Numbered from the stretch's first letter, positions 48,825 through 59,815 are shown. The stretch is 64,000 nucleotides of DNA from an uncultured Tenacibaculum sp. (GCA_947492185.1 CANLMR010000006.1:148277-212276), one strand, 5' to 3'. The notes: generated from the letters alone by a model not told the origin. Made by a program: numbers and translations.

Positions 48825-50393
48825 TTATATTAATGGTAATTTTACTGTAAACGTACTCCCTTTCCCTTTTTCACTTTCCACGTAAACGGTTCCGTGATGG
48901 TTGTCTACAATTTCCTTCACATAAGCTAAACCTAGTCCATGACCTTTAACATTGTGAATATTTCCCTTATGTTCTCTGTAAAATTTATTGAAAACATATT
49001 TTTGAGCATTTTTACTCATTCCAATTCCTTCATCTTTAATCTTAAAAATGAAAAATTTATTCGTATTTTCTGTATATACATTTATTTTAGGTGCTTCATC
49101 TGAATATTTTATAGCATTTTCTAACATATTTACCATAACATTCGTTAAATGAAACTTATTCCCTAAAACCTCAGACGATATTGCATTAAATTGCACATCT
49201 ATAGCACCTTGCTTATCTGAAACTAACAAGCTCACATGATCAATAGCCTCCTCTATTATGTCGTGAATTTCTACAGCTTCTTTCGTAATATCAATCTGAT
49301 TCTTTTCTAATTTAGATATTCTAAGAACATTTTCTACCTGACCATGCATACGTTTGTTCTCATCTCTAATCATCTGAACGTAACGTTTTACTTTATCTTC
49401 ATCATTAATTATCTTAGGGTTTTTAATAGCATCTAAAGCTAAATTTATTGTAGCGATAGGTGTTTTAAATTCATGCGTCATATTATTGATGAAATCTGTC
49501 TTTATTTCAGAAATTTTCTTTTGACGTATTAATTGATATAATGAAGTTGAAAATGCGGCAATAATTATTCCTATAAATAGAATTGATAATAATAATGCTT
49601 TTATCATACTAGAAAGCAAGTTTTTTCTTTCATCTGGAAAAGAAACATATAGCTTATAATTACTATTTCCTTTATCATCTTCAAAAAGTGGAAAAAAATA
49701 ATTATCCTCTTCATCAATTTTAAAATACCCAGACTTTATAGGTGTTGCTAGACCTCCTTCATATACACCAAATTTAAATTTTTGTTTGATGTTCATCTTA
49801 GCTAATTCATCTTTCAATGTGTTGTTTAGCTCTCTGCTACTAATTCGTTTATGTATTGGCGTAAATTTTTTATTTTGACTAAATAAATATTCAAATTGGT
49901 CTTTTTCCCAACTAGGATATTCTCTATAAATTGAATATCTATTTTCATCAGTAAAAGTTTTAAACTTACTATCTTCTGTACCATACGTTTTTGTATAAAG
50001 AAAATCTTCTTTACCCGTAAATCGTTTTATAATAATGGTATCATTACCTAAAAAATCGACAGGAATTTTGAAATTCTCTTCCAAAATAGTAGCTCCGAAC
50101 GTAAACTTTTGTTTACTAGCAGTATCTATTTGCTGAAATAAATAATTCTTTATCTCTGCATGAGATCTGGCTTTATTGTTTTCAAAGAACGATCTGTGTT
50201 TATCTACAAACTCATCATACTCTCTTTTCTTAATTCTCTCAGAAGTTTTAGCAAGAGCTATAGTAACATTATTTTCAAATTCTAATTGTTTACTATTCAC
50301 AGCATCATTAACCCAATACAGCTGAACAGCAATAATTCCGATCAACGAAATACTCATCAAAACCACAATTAGAGTAAAAATTCTCCTTCCCAT
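48825..50393 (-). CDS. Membrane sensor histidine kinase
   Basis: FINNMTHEFKTPIATINLALDAI; NMLENAIKYS; GHGLGLAYVKEIV. Confidence 0.96.
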   Translation of the reverse strand: MGRRIFTLIVVLMSISLIGIIAVQLYWVNDAVNSKQLEFENNVTIALAKTSERIKKREYDEFVDKHRSFFENNKARSHAEIKNYLFQQIDTASKQKFTFGATILEENFKIPVDFLGNDTIIIKRFTGKEDFLYTKTYGTEDSKFKTFTDENRYSIYREYPSWEKDQFEYLFSQNKKFTPIHKRISSRELNNTLKDELAKMNIKQKFKFGVYEGGLATPIKSGYFKIDEEDNYFFPLFEDDKGNSNYKLYVSFPDERKNLLSSMIKALLLSILFIGIIIAAFSTSLYQLIRQKKISEIKTDFINNMTHEFKTPIATINLALDAIKNPKIINDEDKVKRYVQMIRDENKRMHGQVENVLRISKLEKNQIDITKEAVEIHDIIEEAIDHVSLLVSDKQGAIDVQFNAISSEVLGNKFHLTNVMVNMLENAIKYSDEAPKINVYTENTNKFFIFKIKDEGIGMSKNAQKYVFNKFYREHKGNIHNVKGHGLGLAYVKEIVDNHHGTVYVESEKGKGSTFTVKLPLI

Positions 50394-50508
50394 TATTCAA
50401 ATGTACTTTTTTAAGCTAAAGGTAGAAATGCTTTTAACTTAGATTAACAAAGATAATGTGTTTTTAAGAAAAAATTAAGATTTATGTTAAAATATCAACA
50501 ACCGGAGA

Positions 50509-51093
50509 CTAATTTTTTGTTAATTTATTATGAATTTTAACTAACTGTTCTTTAACAGTTGTAATATCCAGATTATGAATCACATAGTGAGACTGAATTG
50601 TTTTCTTTTCATTAAGCCATTGATTCTTTATTCTGTTTTTTACATCTTTTTCACTAGCATTATCTCTTTTCATTACACGTTGAATTCTTAATTTTTCAGG
50701 AGCTGTAACTGTTAATATTTTATCGCAAAAAAGATTACTTCCATTTTCAAAAAGGATAGCATTTTCATACAAAACATAGCTTTTGTCTTCATGTTTTTTA
50801 ACAAAATCTTTTAGATGATTATTCACAACTGGATGAACAATCGAATTAAGTATTTTCAGCTTTTCTTTATTATTAAAAACAATATTAGCTAAGAAAGAAC
50901 GATTTAAAATTCCGTCTTTATATACTTCATTCGTAAATTTTTCTACTAGTTTACTAATAATTTCTTGAGAGGTATTCATCATTTTTTTAGCTTCTTCATC
51001 TGCATAATACACTTTTATATTATTAAATTCAGACAACATTTTTGCAATTGTAGTTTTACCACTACCAATACCACCTGTTAAGCCTACTAACAT
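50509..51093 (-). CDS. coaE: Dephospho-CoA kinase
   Basis: LVGLTGGIGSGKTTIAKML; YADEEAKKMM. Confidence 0.95.
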   Translation of the reverse strand: MLVGLTGGIGSGKTTIAKMLSEFNNIKVYYADEEAKKMMNTSQEIISKLVEKFTNEVYKDGILNRSFLANIVFNNKEKLKILNSIVHPVVNNHLKDFVKKHEDKSYVLYENAILFENGSNLFCDKILTVTAPEKLRIQRVMKRDNASEKDVKNRIKNQWLNEKKTIQSHYVIHNLDITTVKEQLVKIHNKLTKN

Positions 51094-51103
51094 TTTTTAA
51101 ATT

Positions 51104-52036
51104 TTATTTTTGAATTAAAAAATCGATTTTCTGAGGAGAAATTCTCACTGAAGAAACTAAGTTAGATTTTTTCTTAAAATAAGGAACTAAGTATGTTAAT
51201 CCTTTATCTAAAGAAGATTGATAGTCGCATACCACTTCAAAAGAATCTTCAGTAATTTTACTATAATTCTTTAAACCAACTTTGTAAATTACTGTAACTT
51301 TTTTAGGATATACTTTTAAATCTAATTTTAAAGGCATATTAATTATTTTAATAGGTAATTCAAAAGTTCCTTCAGTATATTTATCTATAAAAATTTGAGC
51401 TTCTACATTTTTATCACTTAACTTAATATTTTTAAAGCTTTCTGAAATATTTAAATCAACTTTAATATTTACATCTTCAGAAACATCTTCAAGCTCAAGG
51501 CTATTGGTTGTTAAATTATTTATTGCATCAATTTCATCTTGCGGACCAGAAATTACAACACTATCGGGCTTAATTTTAACACCAGACAAACCATAACCCA
51601 ATTTAAATTTTATTGTATTTGTAAATTTTACAGGTACTTTTTTAGTTCTAAAGGTACCCAAATCCAAATGTATTGTATCATCTAAAACATCTAATAATTC
51701 TAATCCAGATTTTAACTGATTTTGTATTTCTGAACTTTGTTCATCGGTTAACAAATAATATTTTCTCTTTTTTCTTTTATACTTATCAATAGATAATTTT
51801 ATCTTCTTACTAAAAAGATTATTAGAAAAAAGCTTAAAACCATTTCCTTTAATCAGTAATCTAATCTGATTTATTGGAATTTCTCTAAACACTTTTTCTT
51901 GTGGTAATTTTTCATAATCTAAATCGAACACAACTTCTGTTTTATATTCTTTAGATAAATTAATTAAAAACCACATCAAGAAAGAAGCAACTAAGAAACT
52001 TAGAAATATTTTAGGTATGTTTTTTAAAGTCTTCAA
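51104..52036 (-). CDS. YbbR-like domain protein
   Basis: N-terminal TM plus repeated PDSVVISGPQDEIDAI-type units; genomic context. Confidence 0.82.
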   Translation of the reverse strand: MKTLKNIPKIFLSFLVASFLMWFLINLSKEYKTEVVFDLDYEKLPQEKVFREIPINQIRLLIKGNGFKLFSNNLFSKKIKLSIDKYKRKKRKYYLLTDEQSSEIQNQLKSGLELLDVLDDTIHLDLGTFRTKKVPVKFTNTIKFKLGYGLSGVKIKPDSVVISGPQDEIDAINNLTTNSLELEDVSEDVNIKVDLNISESFKNIKLSDKNVEAQIFIDKYTEGTFELPIKIINMPLKLDLKVYPKKVTVIYKVGLKNYSKITEDSFEVVCDYQSSLDKGLTYLVPYFKKKSNLVSSVRISPQKIDFLIQK

Positions 52037-52069
52037 ATAAAATATTTATTGCAATCTAACCAAAAACAA

Positions 52070-52092
52070 AAAAGTGAGCAAAAAGCTCACTT
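52070..52092 (-). terminator. Terminator downstream of yajC
   Basis: AAAGTGAGC-aaaaa-GCTCACTTT. Confidence 0.6.
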
Positions 52093-52115
52093 TATATATT
52101 TAAAAATATTGAAAT

Positions 52116-52424
52116 TTATTTTTCAATTTGTTTCTGTGTAAGCTCCATTGAAATAGCAGCTCTCTCAAATCTAATTTTTCCTGCTCCAGTTTCAATTACA
52201 ACTGTGTTATTCTTATCATTAATTTCAACTATTCTTCCATGAATTCCACTAGTAGTAACCACTTTAGCTCCTTTTTTAATTTCTGCTCTAAACAGTTTTT
52301 CTTTCTTTTGACGGTTTATTTGTGGACGAATCATAAAAAAATATAAAACTCCTAACATTGCTACAAATGGTAACATTTGCATTAAACTACCTGCATCTGC
52401 TTGTAAAATTATTGTTTGTAACAT
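52116..52424 (-). CDS. yajC: Preprotein translocase subunit YajC
   Basis: FFMIRPQINRQKKEKLFRAEIKKGAKVVTTSGIHGRI. Confidence 0.95.
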   Translation of the reverse strand: MLQTIILQADAGSLMQMLPFVAMLGVLYFFMIRPQINRQKKEKLFRAEIKKGAKVVTTSGIHGRIVEINDKNNTVVIETGAGKIRFERAAISMELTQKQIEK

Positions 52425-52888
52425 TAAGCTTTACTTTTTGGAGTTACCATTCCAGTAACTTTAACTTGCTCCTGACCTTTAGCCGTGTTTGTAGTTAATG
52501 TTACTGTTTTACTTTGTTTATTTGGCTTGCCGGATGTATTAAACTTTACTTGGATTTCAGCTGTTGCTCCTGGTTTAATTGGTTCTTTTGGCCAAGTTGG
52601 AACAGTACAACCACATGTAGCTTTAGCATCTGTTATTACTAAATCAGATTTACCTGTATTAGTTACTTTAAATGAAGTTTCAACAACAAAACCTTCTTCA
52701 ACTACACCAAAGTCGTGTGTTTCTTTATCAAAAGCTATTTCAGGAGCTCCTTGATTAATTTCTTTATCTCTTTGATTAGCTATTGTTACATTTTCTTGCT
52801 TTACTTTAGCTGCTGCATTTCCTTTTTTACAAGAAACTATAGTACTAAATGAAACCGCTAATGCTAAAATTCCTATTGTTTTTCTCAT
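52424..52888 (-). CDS. DUF1573 lipoprotein
   Basis: Lipobox STIVSC; THDFGVVEEGFVVETSFKVTNTGKSDLVITDAKATCGCTVPTWPKEPIKPG. Confidence 0.93.
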   Translation of the reverse strand: MRKTIGILALAVSFSTIVSCKKGNAAAKVKQENVTIANQRDKEINQGAPEIAFDKETHDFGVVEEGFVVETSFKVTNTGKSDLVITDAKATCGCTVPTWPKEPIKPGATAEIQVKFNTSGKPNKQSKTVTLTTNTAKGQEQVKVTGMVTPKSKA

Positions 52889-52928
52889 TATTATTTGGTT
52901 TTTTACTTGAACAAAAATATTCTTTTTT

Positions 52929-53867
52929 TTATAATAATCCTCTTCCTATTTTCACCATCTTATTACTCTCCAGATAATCTTTAGCAAGTTTATCTAAAAC
53001 CCCATTAATGAAGTAACCACTTTTATTAGTAGAATAATCTTTAGCTAATTCAATATATTCATTGATAGACACTCTACTAGGTATTGATGAAAAATGCAAA
53101 AATTCAGTAATTGCCATCTTTATCAAGATCATGTCTATATCGGCAATCCTATCTGTTTCCCAGTTAGGTGTTTTTTCCTTTATATCTTCTTCATATTTGT
53201 GATGGTTTAACATCACCTTATTAAATAAGTCAGAAACAAACTTTTTATCCTCGTCATCTTTATACAACTGACCTAAAACAAATGGACTATCTTTCTTTTG
53301 CTTATTTAACGTTTTTACTATCCAAGTATTCACAAAAGGTATATCATCAACCCAAGAAATCATAGTATCTTCATAATAATCTGCTAACTTCTCATTGGGA
53401 GCTACAATTTCTTTGAAAAAGTTTACTATAAAAATTCGATCTTCATGATATGAATCCTCGGAAGAATTCATATAATCTTCATAAAGTTTACTTTTATTTA
53501 ATTTTTCCCAAATGATTTTCACATACTCCTCTTCTAAATCCCAGTTATTTAACTTATTTAATTCTATATAACCTTCTAAACTAACACTCTCTTTAATTTG
53601 ATTTAGTAACCTATTATCAAGAAATTTAATATTAGGGTTTAAATCGTCTTTAGTAGCTAAAATTTTCTTTTTAGAAAGTTCTATTTTTTTTGAGGCTAAT
53701 TTCTGTACTTCAACAAGAAGTTGAAGATTTAAGACGTATAAATCATACATTTTTTGAATGCTAAACTTCAAAAACTTTTCTTCTTTTATTAAATCAGAAG
53801 TATTTGACTGATGCATTGCATACACTGATTGCATGACTTTTAAACGAATATGTCTTCTATTTATCAT
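52929..53867 (-). CDS. nusB: Transcription antitermination factor NusB
   Basis: INRRHIRLKVMQSVYAMHQS; IADIDMILIKMAITEFLHFSSIPSRVSINEYIELAKDY. Confidence 0.93.
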   Translation of the reverse strand: MINRRHIRLKVMQSVYAMHQSNTSDLIKEEKFLKFSIQKMYDLYVLNLQLLVEVQKLASKKIELSKKKILATKDDLNPNIKFLDNRLLNQIKESVSLEGYIELNKLNNWDLEEEYVKIIWEKLNKSKLYEDYMNSSEDSYHEDRIFIVNFFKEIVAPNEKLADYYEDTMISWVDDIPFVNTWIVKTLNKQKKDSPFVLGQLYKDDEDKKFVSDLFNKVMLNHHKYEEDIKEKTPNWETDRIADIDMILIKMAITEFLHFSSIPSRVSINEYIELAKDYSTNKSGYFINGVLDKLAKDYLESNKMVKIGRGLL

Positions 53868-53887
53868 TAAATGAGGAACTTTAAAAA

Positions 53888-53914
53888 AGGCGATAGAAAA
53901 TGTTTCTATCGCCT
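53888..53914 (-). terminator. Terminator of dehydrogenase gene
   Basis: AGGCGATAGAAA-atg-TTTCTATCGCCT, T6 run on minus strand. Confidence 0.8.
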
Positions 53915-53943
53915 CGCAAAAATAAAATATTTATTGGTTTGTT

Positions 53944-55044
53944 CTAGCTATTTTGTTCTTTTTTACGGTCGTCAATTCTTCTTTGTGCAATATTAAACGC
54001 CGCTCGATGAGTAGTGATGTTTTCTTTCTCTGCTAACTCAAAAATCTCCAATGTTGTATTATAAATATTTTCAGTTCTCTTTAAACTTTCAGCTTTATCA
54101 TATCCAACAACTTCAGCATAAACATTAATAATTCCACCTGCATTAATTAAGAAATCTGGAGCATAAGCTATTCCTTTTTCTCTAAGCATTTTTCCATGCT
54201 TAACTTCGTTAGCTAATTGATTATTAGCCGCGCCTGCTATAATTGATGCTTTTAATTTAGAAATACTTTCATCATTAATTGTAGCTCCTAAAGCACATGG
54301 TGCATAAATATCTAAATCTAATCCGTAGATATCATTACCTAATACTACGTTAGCATTATACTTTTTACTTAATTCTTCTAAACGAGCTTCGTTAATATCG
54401 TTTAAGATTACTTGGGCTCCTTCATCAGTAATATGCTTAACTAAAGTTTCACCTACATGACCAACCCCTTGCACTAATACTTTTTTACCTTCTAAATTAT
54501 CAGATCCATATTTATATTTAGCAGCAGCTTTCATTCCCATATATACTCCATAAGCTGTTACAGGAGATGGGTTTCCAGATCCACCAATAGCTTCAGAAAC
54601 TCCAGTTACATGAGGAGTAACTTCTCTAATAATATCCATATCACGTGTTTCCATTCCCACATCTTCTGCTGTAATATATTTTCCGCTTAAAGAATTAACA
54701 AACTCACCAAACTTACGCATTAACGCATCATTCTTTTGTGTTTTTGCATCTCCAATAATTACTGCTTTACCACCACCTAAATTTAAACCTGTAATAGCTG
54801 ATTTATATGTCATCCCACGTGACAAACGTAAAACATCATTTAATGCCTCCCACTCTGTTTTGTACTGCCACATTCTAGTACCTCCTAAAGCAGGTCCTAA
54901 AGTTGTATTGTGAATACCAATAATTGCTTTTAATCCTGTATCTTCGTCATTGCAAAAAACGATTTGCTCGTGACCATCGAAAGATAGTTGCCCAAAAACA
55001 GGATCGTTTTTAAGGTCTTTAGTATCAATAATTTCAGACATCAT
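53944..55044 (-). CDS. Glu/Leu/Phe/Val (leucine-type) dehydrogenase
   Basis: GPALGGTRMWQY, GLNLGGGKAVIIGD, YAPDFLINAGGIINVYAE. Confidence 0.93.
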   Translation of the reverse strand: MMSEIIDTKDLKNDPVFGQLSFDGHEQIVFCNDEDTGLKAIIGIHNTTLGPALGGTRMWQYKTEWEALNDVLRLSRGMTYKSAITGLNLGGGKAVIIGDAKTQKNDALMRKFGEFVNSLSGKYITAEDVGMETRDMDIIREVTPHVTGVSEAIGGSGNPSPVTAYGVYMGMKAAAKYKYGSDNLEGKKVLVQGVGHVGETLVKHITDEGAQVILNDINEARLEELSKKYNANVVLGNDIYGLDLDIYAPCALGATINDESISKLKASIIAGAANNQLANEVKHGKMLREKGIAYAPDFLINAGGIINVYAEVVGYDKAESLKRTENIYNTTLEIFELAEKENITTHRAAFNIAQRRIDDRKKEQNS

Positions 55045-55213
55045 AATAGTGTTTATTTTAAATGAAGAAAATTATCATTCTTCAAATTAATAGGTAACAA
55101 AAATACGAATTTCATAATTACCAAGCAATATTGGATCCTGAAATTAAGAATATTATAACAACCTTGTTTGAATTTTATCAAATTATCATATTTCTTTTAA
55201 TATTATTAAAAAA

Positions 55214-56968
55214 TTGAAAGCATTACAATATCTTAACAAATATTTTATCAAATACAAATGGCGATTGTTTATTGGTATAATTATCACTATTTTATCAAAA
55301 CTTCTCGCCTTAAAGATTCCTGAAATCATAAAAAACTCATTAAATATTGTTGAAGATTATGTTAAAGGAAAAGAAACAGATCTTTCTCTTGTTAAACATG
55401 AATTGTTAATTAACATTTTAATGATTATTGGAGTAACATTGCTAGCTGGTTTTTTTACTTTTTTAATGCGACAAACAATTATAGTAGTTTCTAGATTAAT
55501 AGAATTTGATTTAAAAAATGAGATTTACCAACAATACCAAAATCTATCCGTAAATTTTTATAAAAAAAACAGAACAGGAGATTTAATGAATCGTATTTCT
55601 GAGGATGTTTCTAAAGTGCGAATGTATTTTGGGCCAGCAATAATGTATTCTTTAAATATGATTGTGCTTTTTGCTATTGGTTTTACTAAAATGCTAAACA
55701 CCGATTACGAACTTACTTTATACACACTAATTCCCTTTCCAGTTTTATCATTATCTATTTTTCTTTTAAGTAGAGAAATAAATAAAAAGACAACTATTGT
55801 ACAACAGTATTTATCAAAATTAACAACTTTTAATCAAGAATTTTTCTCTGGAATAAATGTAGTTAAATCATATGCTATTGAAAATTCAGTTTTTTCAAAT
55901 TTTAATCAGTTAGCAGATGAAGCAAAAGAAAAGAATATTGAATTATCTAAAGTACAAGCTTTATTTTTTCCTTTAATGATACTTTTAATAGGAATAAGTA
56001 ACATATTAGTATTATACATTGGTGGAAAACAATATATCGCTGGAGAAATTCAAATTGGAGTTATAGCAGAGTTTATATTATATGTAAATATACTAACATG
56101 GCCAGTAGCTATTGTTGGATGGGTTACTTCTATTATTCAACAAGCTGAAGCATCTCAAACCAGAATAAATGAATTCTTAGAACAAGTTCCTGAAATTATA
56201 AACACTGCTTCTGAAAGAACAAATATTGATGGCAAAGTCACTTTCAGTAATGTATCACTTACTTATGATGATACTAACATAACGGCATTAGATAATATTA
56301 GTTTTTCGATTGAAAAAGGAGAAACACTAGCTATTATGGGTAAAACTGGTAGCGGAAAATCATCAATAGTTAATATGATTGCAAGAATGTACGATGCTAC
56401 AGAAGGAACTGTATTAATAGACAACAAACCTATTAAAGAATTAAATCTAAATGACGTAAGAGATCAAATAGGTTTTGTACCTCAAGATCCATTTTTATTC
56501 TCCGATACAATTGAAAACAATATTAAATTCGGTAAGGATGACGCAACTAAAGAAGAAATAATAACAGCTGCTAAAAATGCTGTTATTCATGAAAACATCA
56601 TTGATTTTACAGATGATTATAAAACCGTATTAGGAGAACGCGGCGTTACCTTATCAGGAGGTCAAAAACAAAGAACCTCTATTGCAAGAGCAATTATAAA
56701 AGACCCAAAAATTTTAATCTTTGATGATTGTTTATCTGCAGTAGATACAGAAACAGAAGAACGAATTTTATCTAACTTAGAAAAGGTATCAAAAGACAAA
56801 ACAACATTCATTATTAGTCACAGAGTTTCTTCAGCAAAAAACGCTGATAAGATTATCATCTTAGAAGACGGAAAAATAATAGAACAAGGGACTCACAATC
56901 AGCTAATAACAGAGAACGGGACCTATAAAAATTTATACGAACAACAACTTCTAGAAAAAGAAATTTAG
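55214..56968 (+). CDS. ABC exporter, fused permease-ATPase (MsbA-like)
   Basis: GKTGSGKSSIVNM; LSGGQKQRTSIARAIIKDPKILIFDDCLSAVDTETE; TTG start. Confidence 0.95.
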   Translation: MKALQYLNKYFIKYKWRLFIGIIITILSKLLALKIPEIIKNSLNIVEDYVKGKETDLSLVKHELLINILMIIGVTLLAGFFTFLMRQTIIVVSRLIEFDLKNEIYQQYQNLSVNFYKKNRTGDLMNRISEDVSKVRMYFGPAIMYSLNMIVLFAIGFTKMLNTDYELTLYTLIPFPVLSLSIFLLSREINKKTTIVQQYLSKLTTFNQEFFSGINVVKSYAIENSVFSNFNQLADEAKEKNIELSKVQALFFPLMILLIGISNILVLYIGGKQYIAGEIQIGVIAEFILYVNILTWPVAIVGWVTSIIQQAEASQTRINEFLEQVPEIINTASERTNIDGKVTFSNVSLTYDDTNITALDNISFSIEKGETLAIMGKTGSGKSSIVNMIARMYDATEGTVLIDNKPIKELNLNDVRDQIGFVPQDPFLFSDTIENNIKFGKDDATKEEIITAAKNAVIHENIIDFTDDYKTVLGERGVTLSGGQKQRTSIARAIIKDPKILIFDDCLSAVDTETEERILSNLEKVSKDKTTFIISHRVSSAKNADKIIILEDGKIIEQGTHNQLITENGTYKNLYEQQLLEKEI

Positions 56969-56998
56969 AGTTTTATGTGTTCAAGTAAAATATTTTGT

Positions 56999-57006
56999 TA
57001 GATTTG
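56999..57006 (+). promoter_or_regulatory. -7 box TAGATTTG
   Basis: TAnnTTTG upstream of 57052. Confidence 0.5.
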
Positions 57007-57051
57007 TTTACGTAAAAACGAAATAAACTACGATTTTTAAGACTTCGAATT

Positions 57052-57414
57052 ATGAGCGAGAGAGTAGAACAAGAAGAAATCTTTTCACAAGTATTAAGAG
57101 CAGGAAGAAGAACATATTTTTTTGACGTAAGAGCAACTAAAGCCGACGATTATTACTTAACCGTTACTGAAAGTAAAAAGTTTACTCACGATGATGGTTC
57201 TTTCCATTATCAAAAGCATAAAATATATCTTTACAAAGAAGATTTTACTGATTTTAAAGAGATGCTGAACAAAGCAACTGATTTTATTATTGATAATAAA
57301 GGAAGTGAAGTTATTAGCGAACGTCACCAAAAAGATTTTAAGAAACAAGATGAAAACGGATATGTTGAGCAAGCAACTGAAAGCTTCACGGACGTTTCAT
57401 TTGATGATATATAA
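57052..57414 (+). CDS. PUR-family (DUF3276) nucleic-acid-binding protein
   Basis: EEIFSQVLRAGRRTYFFDVRATKADDYYLTVTESKK. Confidence 0.92.
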   Translation: MSERVEQEEIFSQVLRAGRRTYFFDVRATKADDYYLTVTESKKFTHDDGSFHYQKHKIYLYKEDFTDFKEMLNKATDFIIDNKGSEVISERHQKDFKKQDENGYVEQATESFTDVSFDDI

Positions 57415-57494
57415 AATTTTAATTCAAATTCAATTTACACAAAGTAAAAGCCACTTAAGTAGTTGTTTTAACAACTTTTTGGTGGTTTTTCTTT

Positions 57495-58550
57495 TTACAA
57501 TACATTTTTCATTGCTAATGATTTAGCAACAGTCTCTTCCCATTCTTTTTCAGAATCACTATCCTTTGTTACACCTCCACCAATATAAATTTTAACTGAA
57601 GATTCAGATGTTATTTCCATACATCTTAAGTTAACATACAAGTTAGACAAAGAGCTCTTCTCATTATTTTCAAGATTTAACTCTCCTAAAAATCCGGTAT
57701 AAAACTTACGATTATAACCTTCTTGGTGTAAAATAAAATCTTTAGTCTGATTCTTAGGAAAACCACAAACAGCTGGTGTCGGATGAAGTACCTCTATTAA
57801 TTTAGAGATATTACCATCTACCTTTCCTGAAATCAAAGTTCTTAAATGCAATAAATTTCCAATTTTTATCGTTTCAATTTCATTTACAAATAAATTGTTA
57901 ACAACAACACTTAACTTGGATTTTATATAATCCGTAACTATATATTGTTCTTCAATTTCTTTAGGAGACCAATTAGCTTTTTTCTCTTCATTATATAACT
58001 GAGTTCCTGCCAAAGACATTGTCTTAAACTCCTTGTTTTTTACCTCTAAAAGTGTTTCAGGTGTTGCTCCCATCCATTTTCCAACTTTAGGATGGTACCA
58101 CAAGTACACAAATGCAGTTGGGTATTTTTTTATTAATCTTTTAAGAGTTAATTGATCATTAAAGTCAGATTTTAACTCTAAACTCTCTCTTCTAGATAAA
58201 ACTACTTTCTTAAAATTCGCATTAACAATTTTCTGAATTCCTTTTTCTACTAAATTAACATGATGCTTTTTCTGAGAATCATCTGGAGCATATTTGTTTT
58301 TTTGAGGAAAGTCAACATTAAAATTGATTTTCTCTTTTTCAAAAATAGATTTTTCATTTGGAATTAAAATCGCTTCCTGCTGATTATCAAAAGGAGCAAA
58401 AACAAAACCAGACTCTAAATAATCCGATGGGTTATAAAGATTACTATCCCTTTGAAAAAAGGCTTTTATATAATCAGAATTAGGAGTTTTATAAACAACA
58501 AAAGGCAACTCTCTTAAAAGTGCATTTTGAATATCATCAAATATTTTCAA
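57495..58550 (-). CDS. Chorismate-binding protein (isochorismate synthase-like)
   Basis: VVLSRRESLEL, GATPETLLEV, HPTPAVCGFPK, YTGFLGEL, YIGGGVTKDSDSEKEWEETVAKS. Confidence 0.92.
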   Translation of the reverse strand: MKIFDDIQNALLRELPFVVYKTPNSDYIKAFFQRDSNLYNPSDYLESGFVFAPFDNQQEAILIPNEKSIFEKEKINFNVDFPQKNKYAPDDSQKKHHVNLVEKGIQKIVNANFKKVVLSRRESLELKSDFNDQLTLKRLIKKYPTAFVYLWYHPKVGKWMGATPETLLEVKNKEFKTMSLAGTQLYNEEKKANWSPKEIEEQYIVTDYIKSKLSVVVNNLFVNEIETIKIGNLLHLRTLISGKVDGNISKLIEVLHPTPAVCGFPKNQTKDFILHQEGYNRKFYTGFLGELNLENNEKSSLSNLYVNLRCMEITSESSVKIYIGGGVTKDSDSEKEWEETVAKSLAMKNVL

Positions 58551-59392
58551 TCTCTATACTTTAATAATTGTTCTTTAATAAAATCAAAGTTAGACCAAAC
58601 TAAACCATGATTTCCTTTGTCTAAATCAACTAGGTTAAATTGTTTTTTATCAAATTGTTCTTCAAGCATTTTTGAATTTTCATAAGGCACAATCCAATCG
58701 CTAGTTCCATGAATACTTACAACTTCATTTGGTGTAATATTCCAATTAGATTCGAACTTTTTTAAATCTTCTCTATGTGAAATTTTCTCTTTAGAAGCTT
58801 GTTTCCAAACCTTAGGAACCAACCATCTTGTTATTCTCCATTTATAAAAATTCAGCATCCAAGGCATAGGCTCAACTTTACTATGTACAGCTGGAGCTAA
58901 TAAAATTATTCTTTTTAGCTTTTCTTTTACTGACAAAGCAATTGGTCCTCCATATGAATATCCAACAAGAACAACTTTATCTTTAGGTAAACCATTAATT
59001 AAATCTAAAAGTAAATCTCTTTCAAAAGCAATACTTTCTTGAACTGGGTTTTTATCTTCATAATTATACCCAACTCTATCATAAGCAATCATATTAAACT
59101 TGCTTTGAAGTAAACTATCTGCCATGTATTTCGAAAAATCATTTAGAGATCCTATAGTGCCATGCACAAAAACTAAGGTTGGCAGAACTGTATCGTTTTG
59201 TACTATTATTTTTCTGTAAGAAAATTCTTTAAACTCTTCTTGAGTTAATTTAGGACTTATTTTACTTTCTGAATACGCGTCTAAAACTGCTTTATTAGAT
59301 TTTGGTGCAGTAAAAACTGTAAAAACAACATACAACCCAATCAACAAGATAAATAGAACAACTGAAATGATTTTGAATATTTTTTTAAACAC
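58547..59392 (-). CDS. Membrane-anchored alpha/beta hydrolase
   Basis: N-terminal TM; LVFVHGTIGSLNDF, VLVGYSYGGPIAL. Confidence 0.9.
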   Translation of the reverse strand: MFKKIFKIISVVLFILLIGLYVVFTVFTAPKSNKAVLDAYSESKISPKLTQEEFKEFSYRKIIVQNDTVLPTLVFVHGTIGSLNDFSKYMADSLLQSKFNMIAYDRVGYNYEDKNPVQESIAFERDLLLDLINGLPKDKVVLVGYSYGGPIALSVKEKLKRIILLAPAVHSKVEPMPWMLNFYKWRITRWLVPKVWKQASKEKISHREDLKKFESNWNITPNEVVSIHGTSDWIVPYENSKMLEEQFDKKQFNLVDLDKGNHGLVWSNFDFIKEQLLKYRD

Positions 59393-59395
59393 AAA

Positions 59396-59815
59396 TTACT
59401 GTTTTTTATCCAAAATTATATTGGTGAGTTTACATAACGAAATCAAATTCCCTTCTTCATCTACCACTCTAATTTCCCATAAATGAGTAGTCCTTCCTTT
59501 GTGAACTGGCCTAGCAGTTCCAAATACAAAACCTTCTTTTTTACTTTTTAAATGATTAATACTAAGATCAATTCCTTTAACTATTTTATCATTTGACTTT
59601 AAAAAAAAAGCTGAGGCTAAGCTTCCCACTGTTTCAGCAAGTGCAGCAGTTGCTCCTCCATGCAATATACCATACGGTTGATGTACTTTTGAATTTACTG
59701 GCATTTTAGCTGTAATAAAGTCTTCACCTACGTCTACAAACTCTATATTTAGAGTTTCCATTAATGTATTTGCATTATATGAATTAAGCTTTTTTAAAAT
59801 CTCCTCTTTTGTCAT
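59396..59815 (-). CDS. PaaI-type hotdog thioesterase
   Basis: VHQPYGILHGGATAALAETVGSLAS. Confidence 0.93.
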   Translation of the reverse strand: MTKEEILKKLNSYNANTLMETLNIEFVDVGEDFITAKMPVNSKVHQPYGILHGGATAALAETVGSLASAFFLKSNDKIVKGIDLSINHLKSKKEGFVFGTARPVHKGRTTHLWEIRVVDEEGNLISLCKLTNIILDKKQ

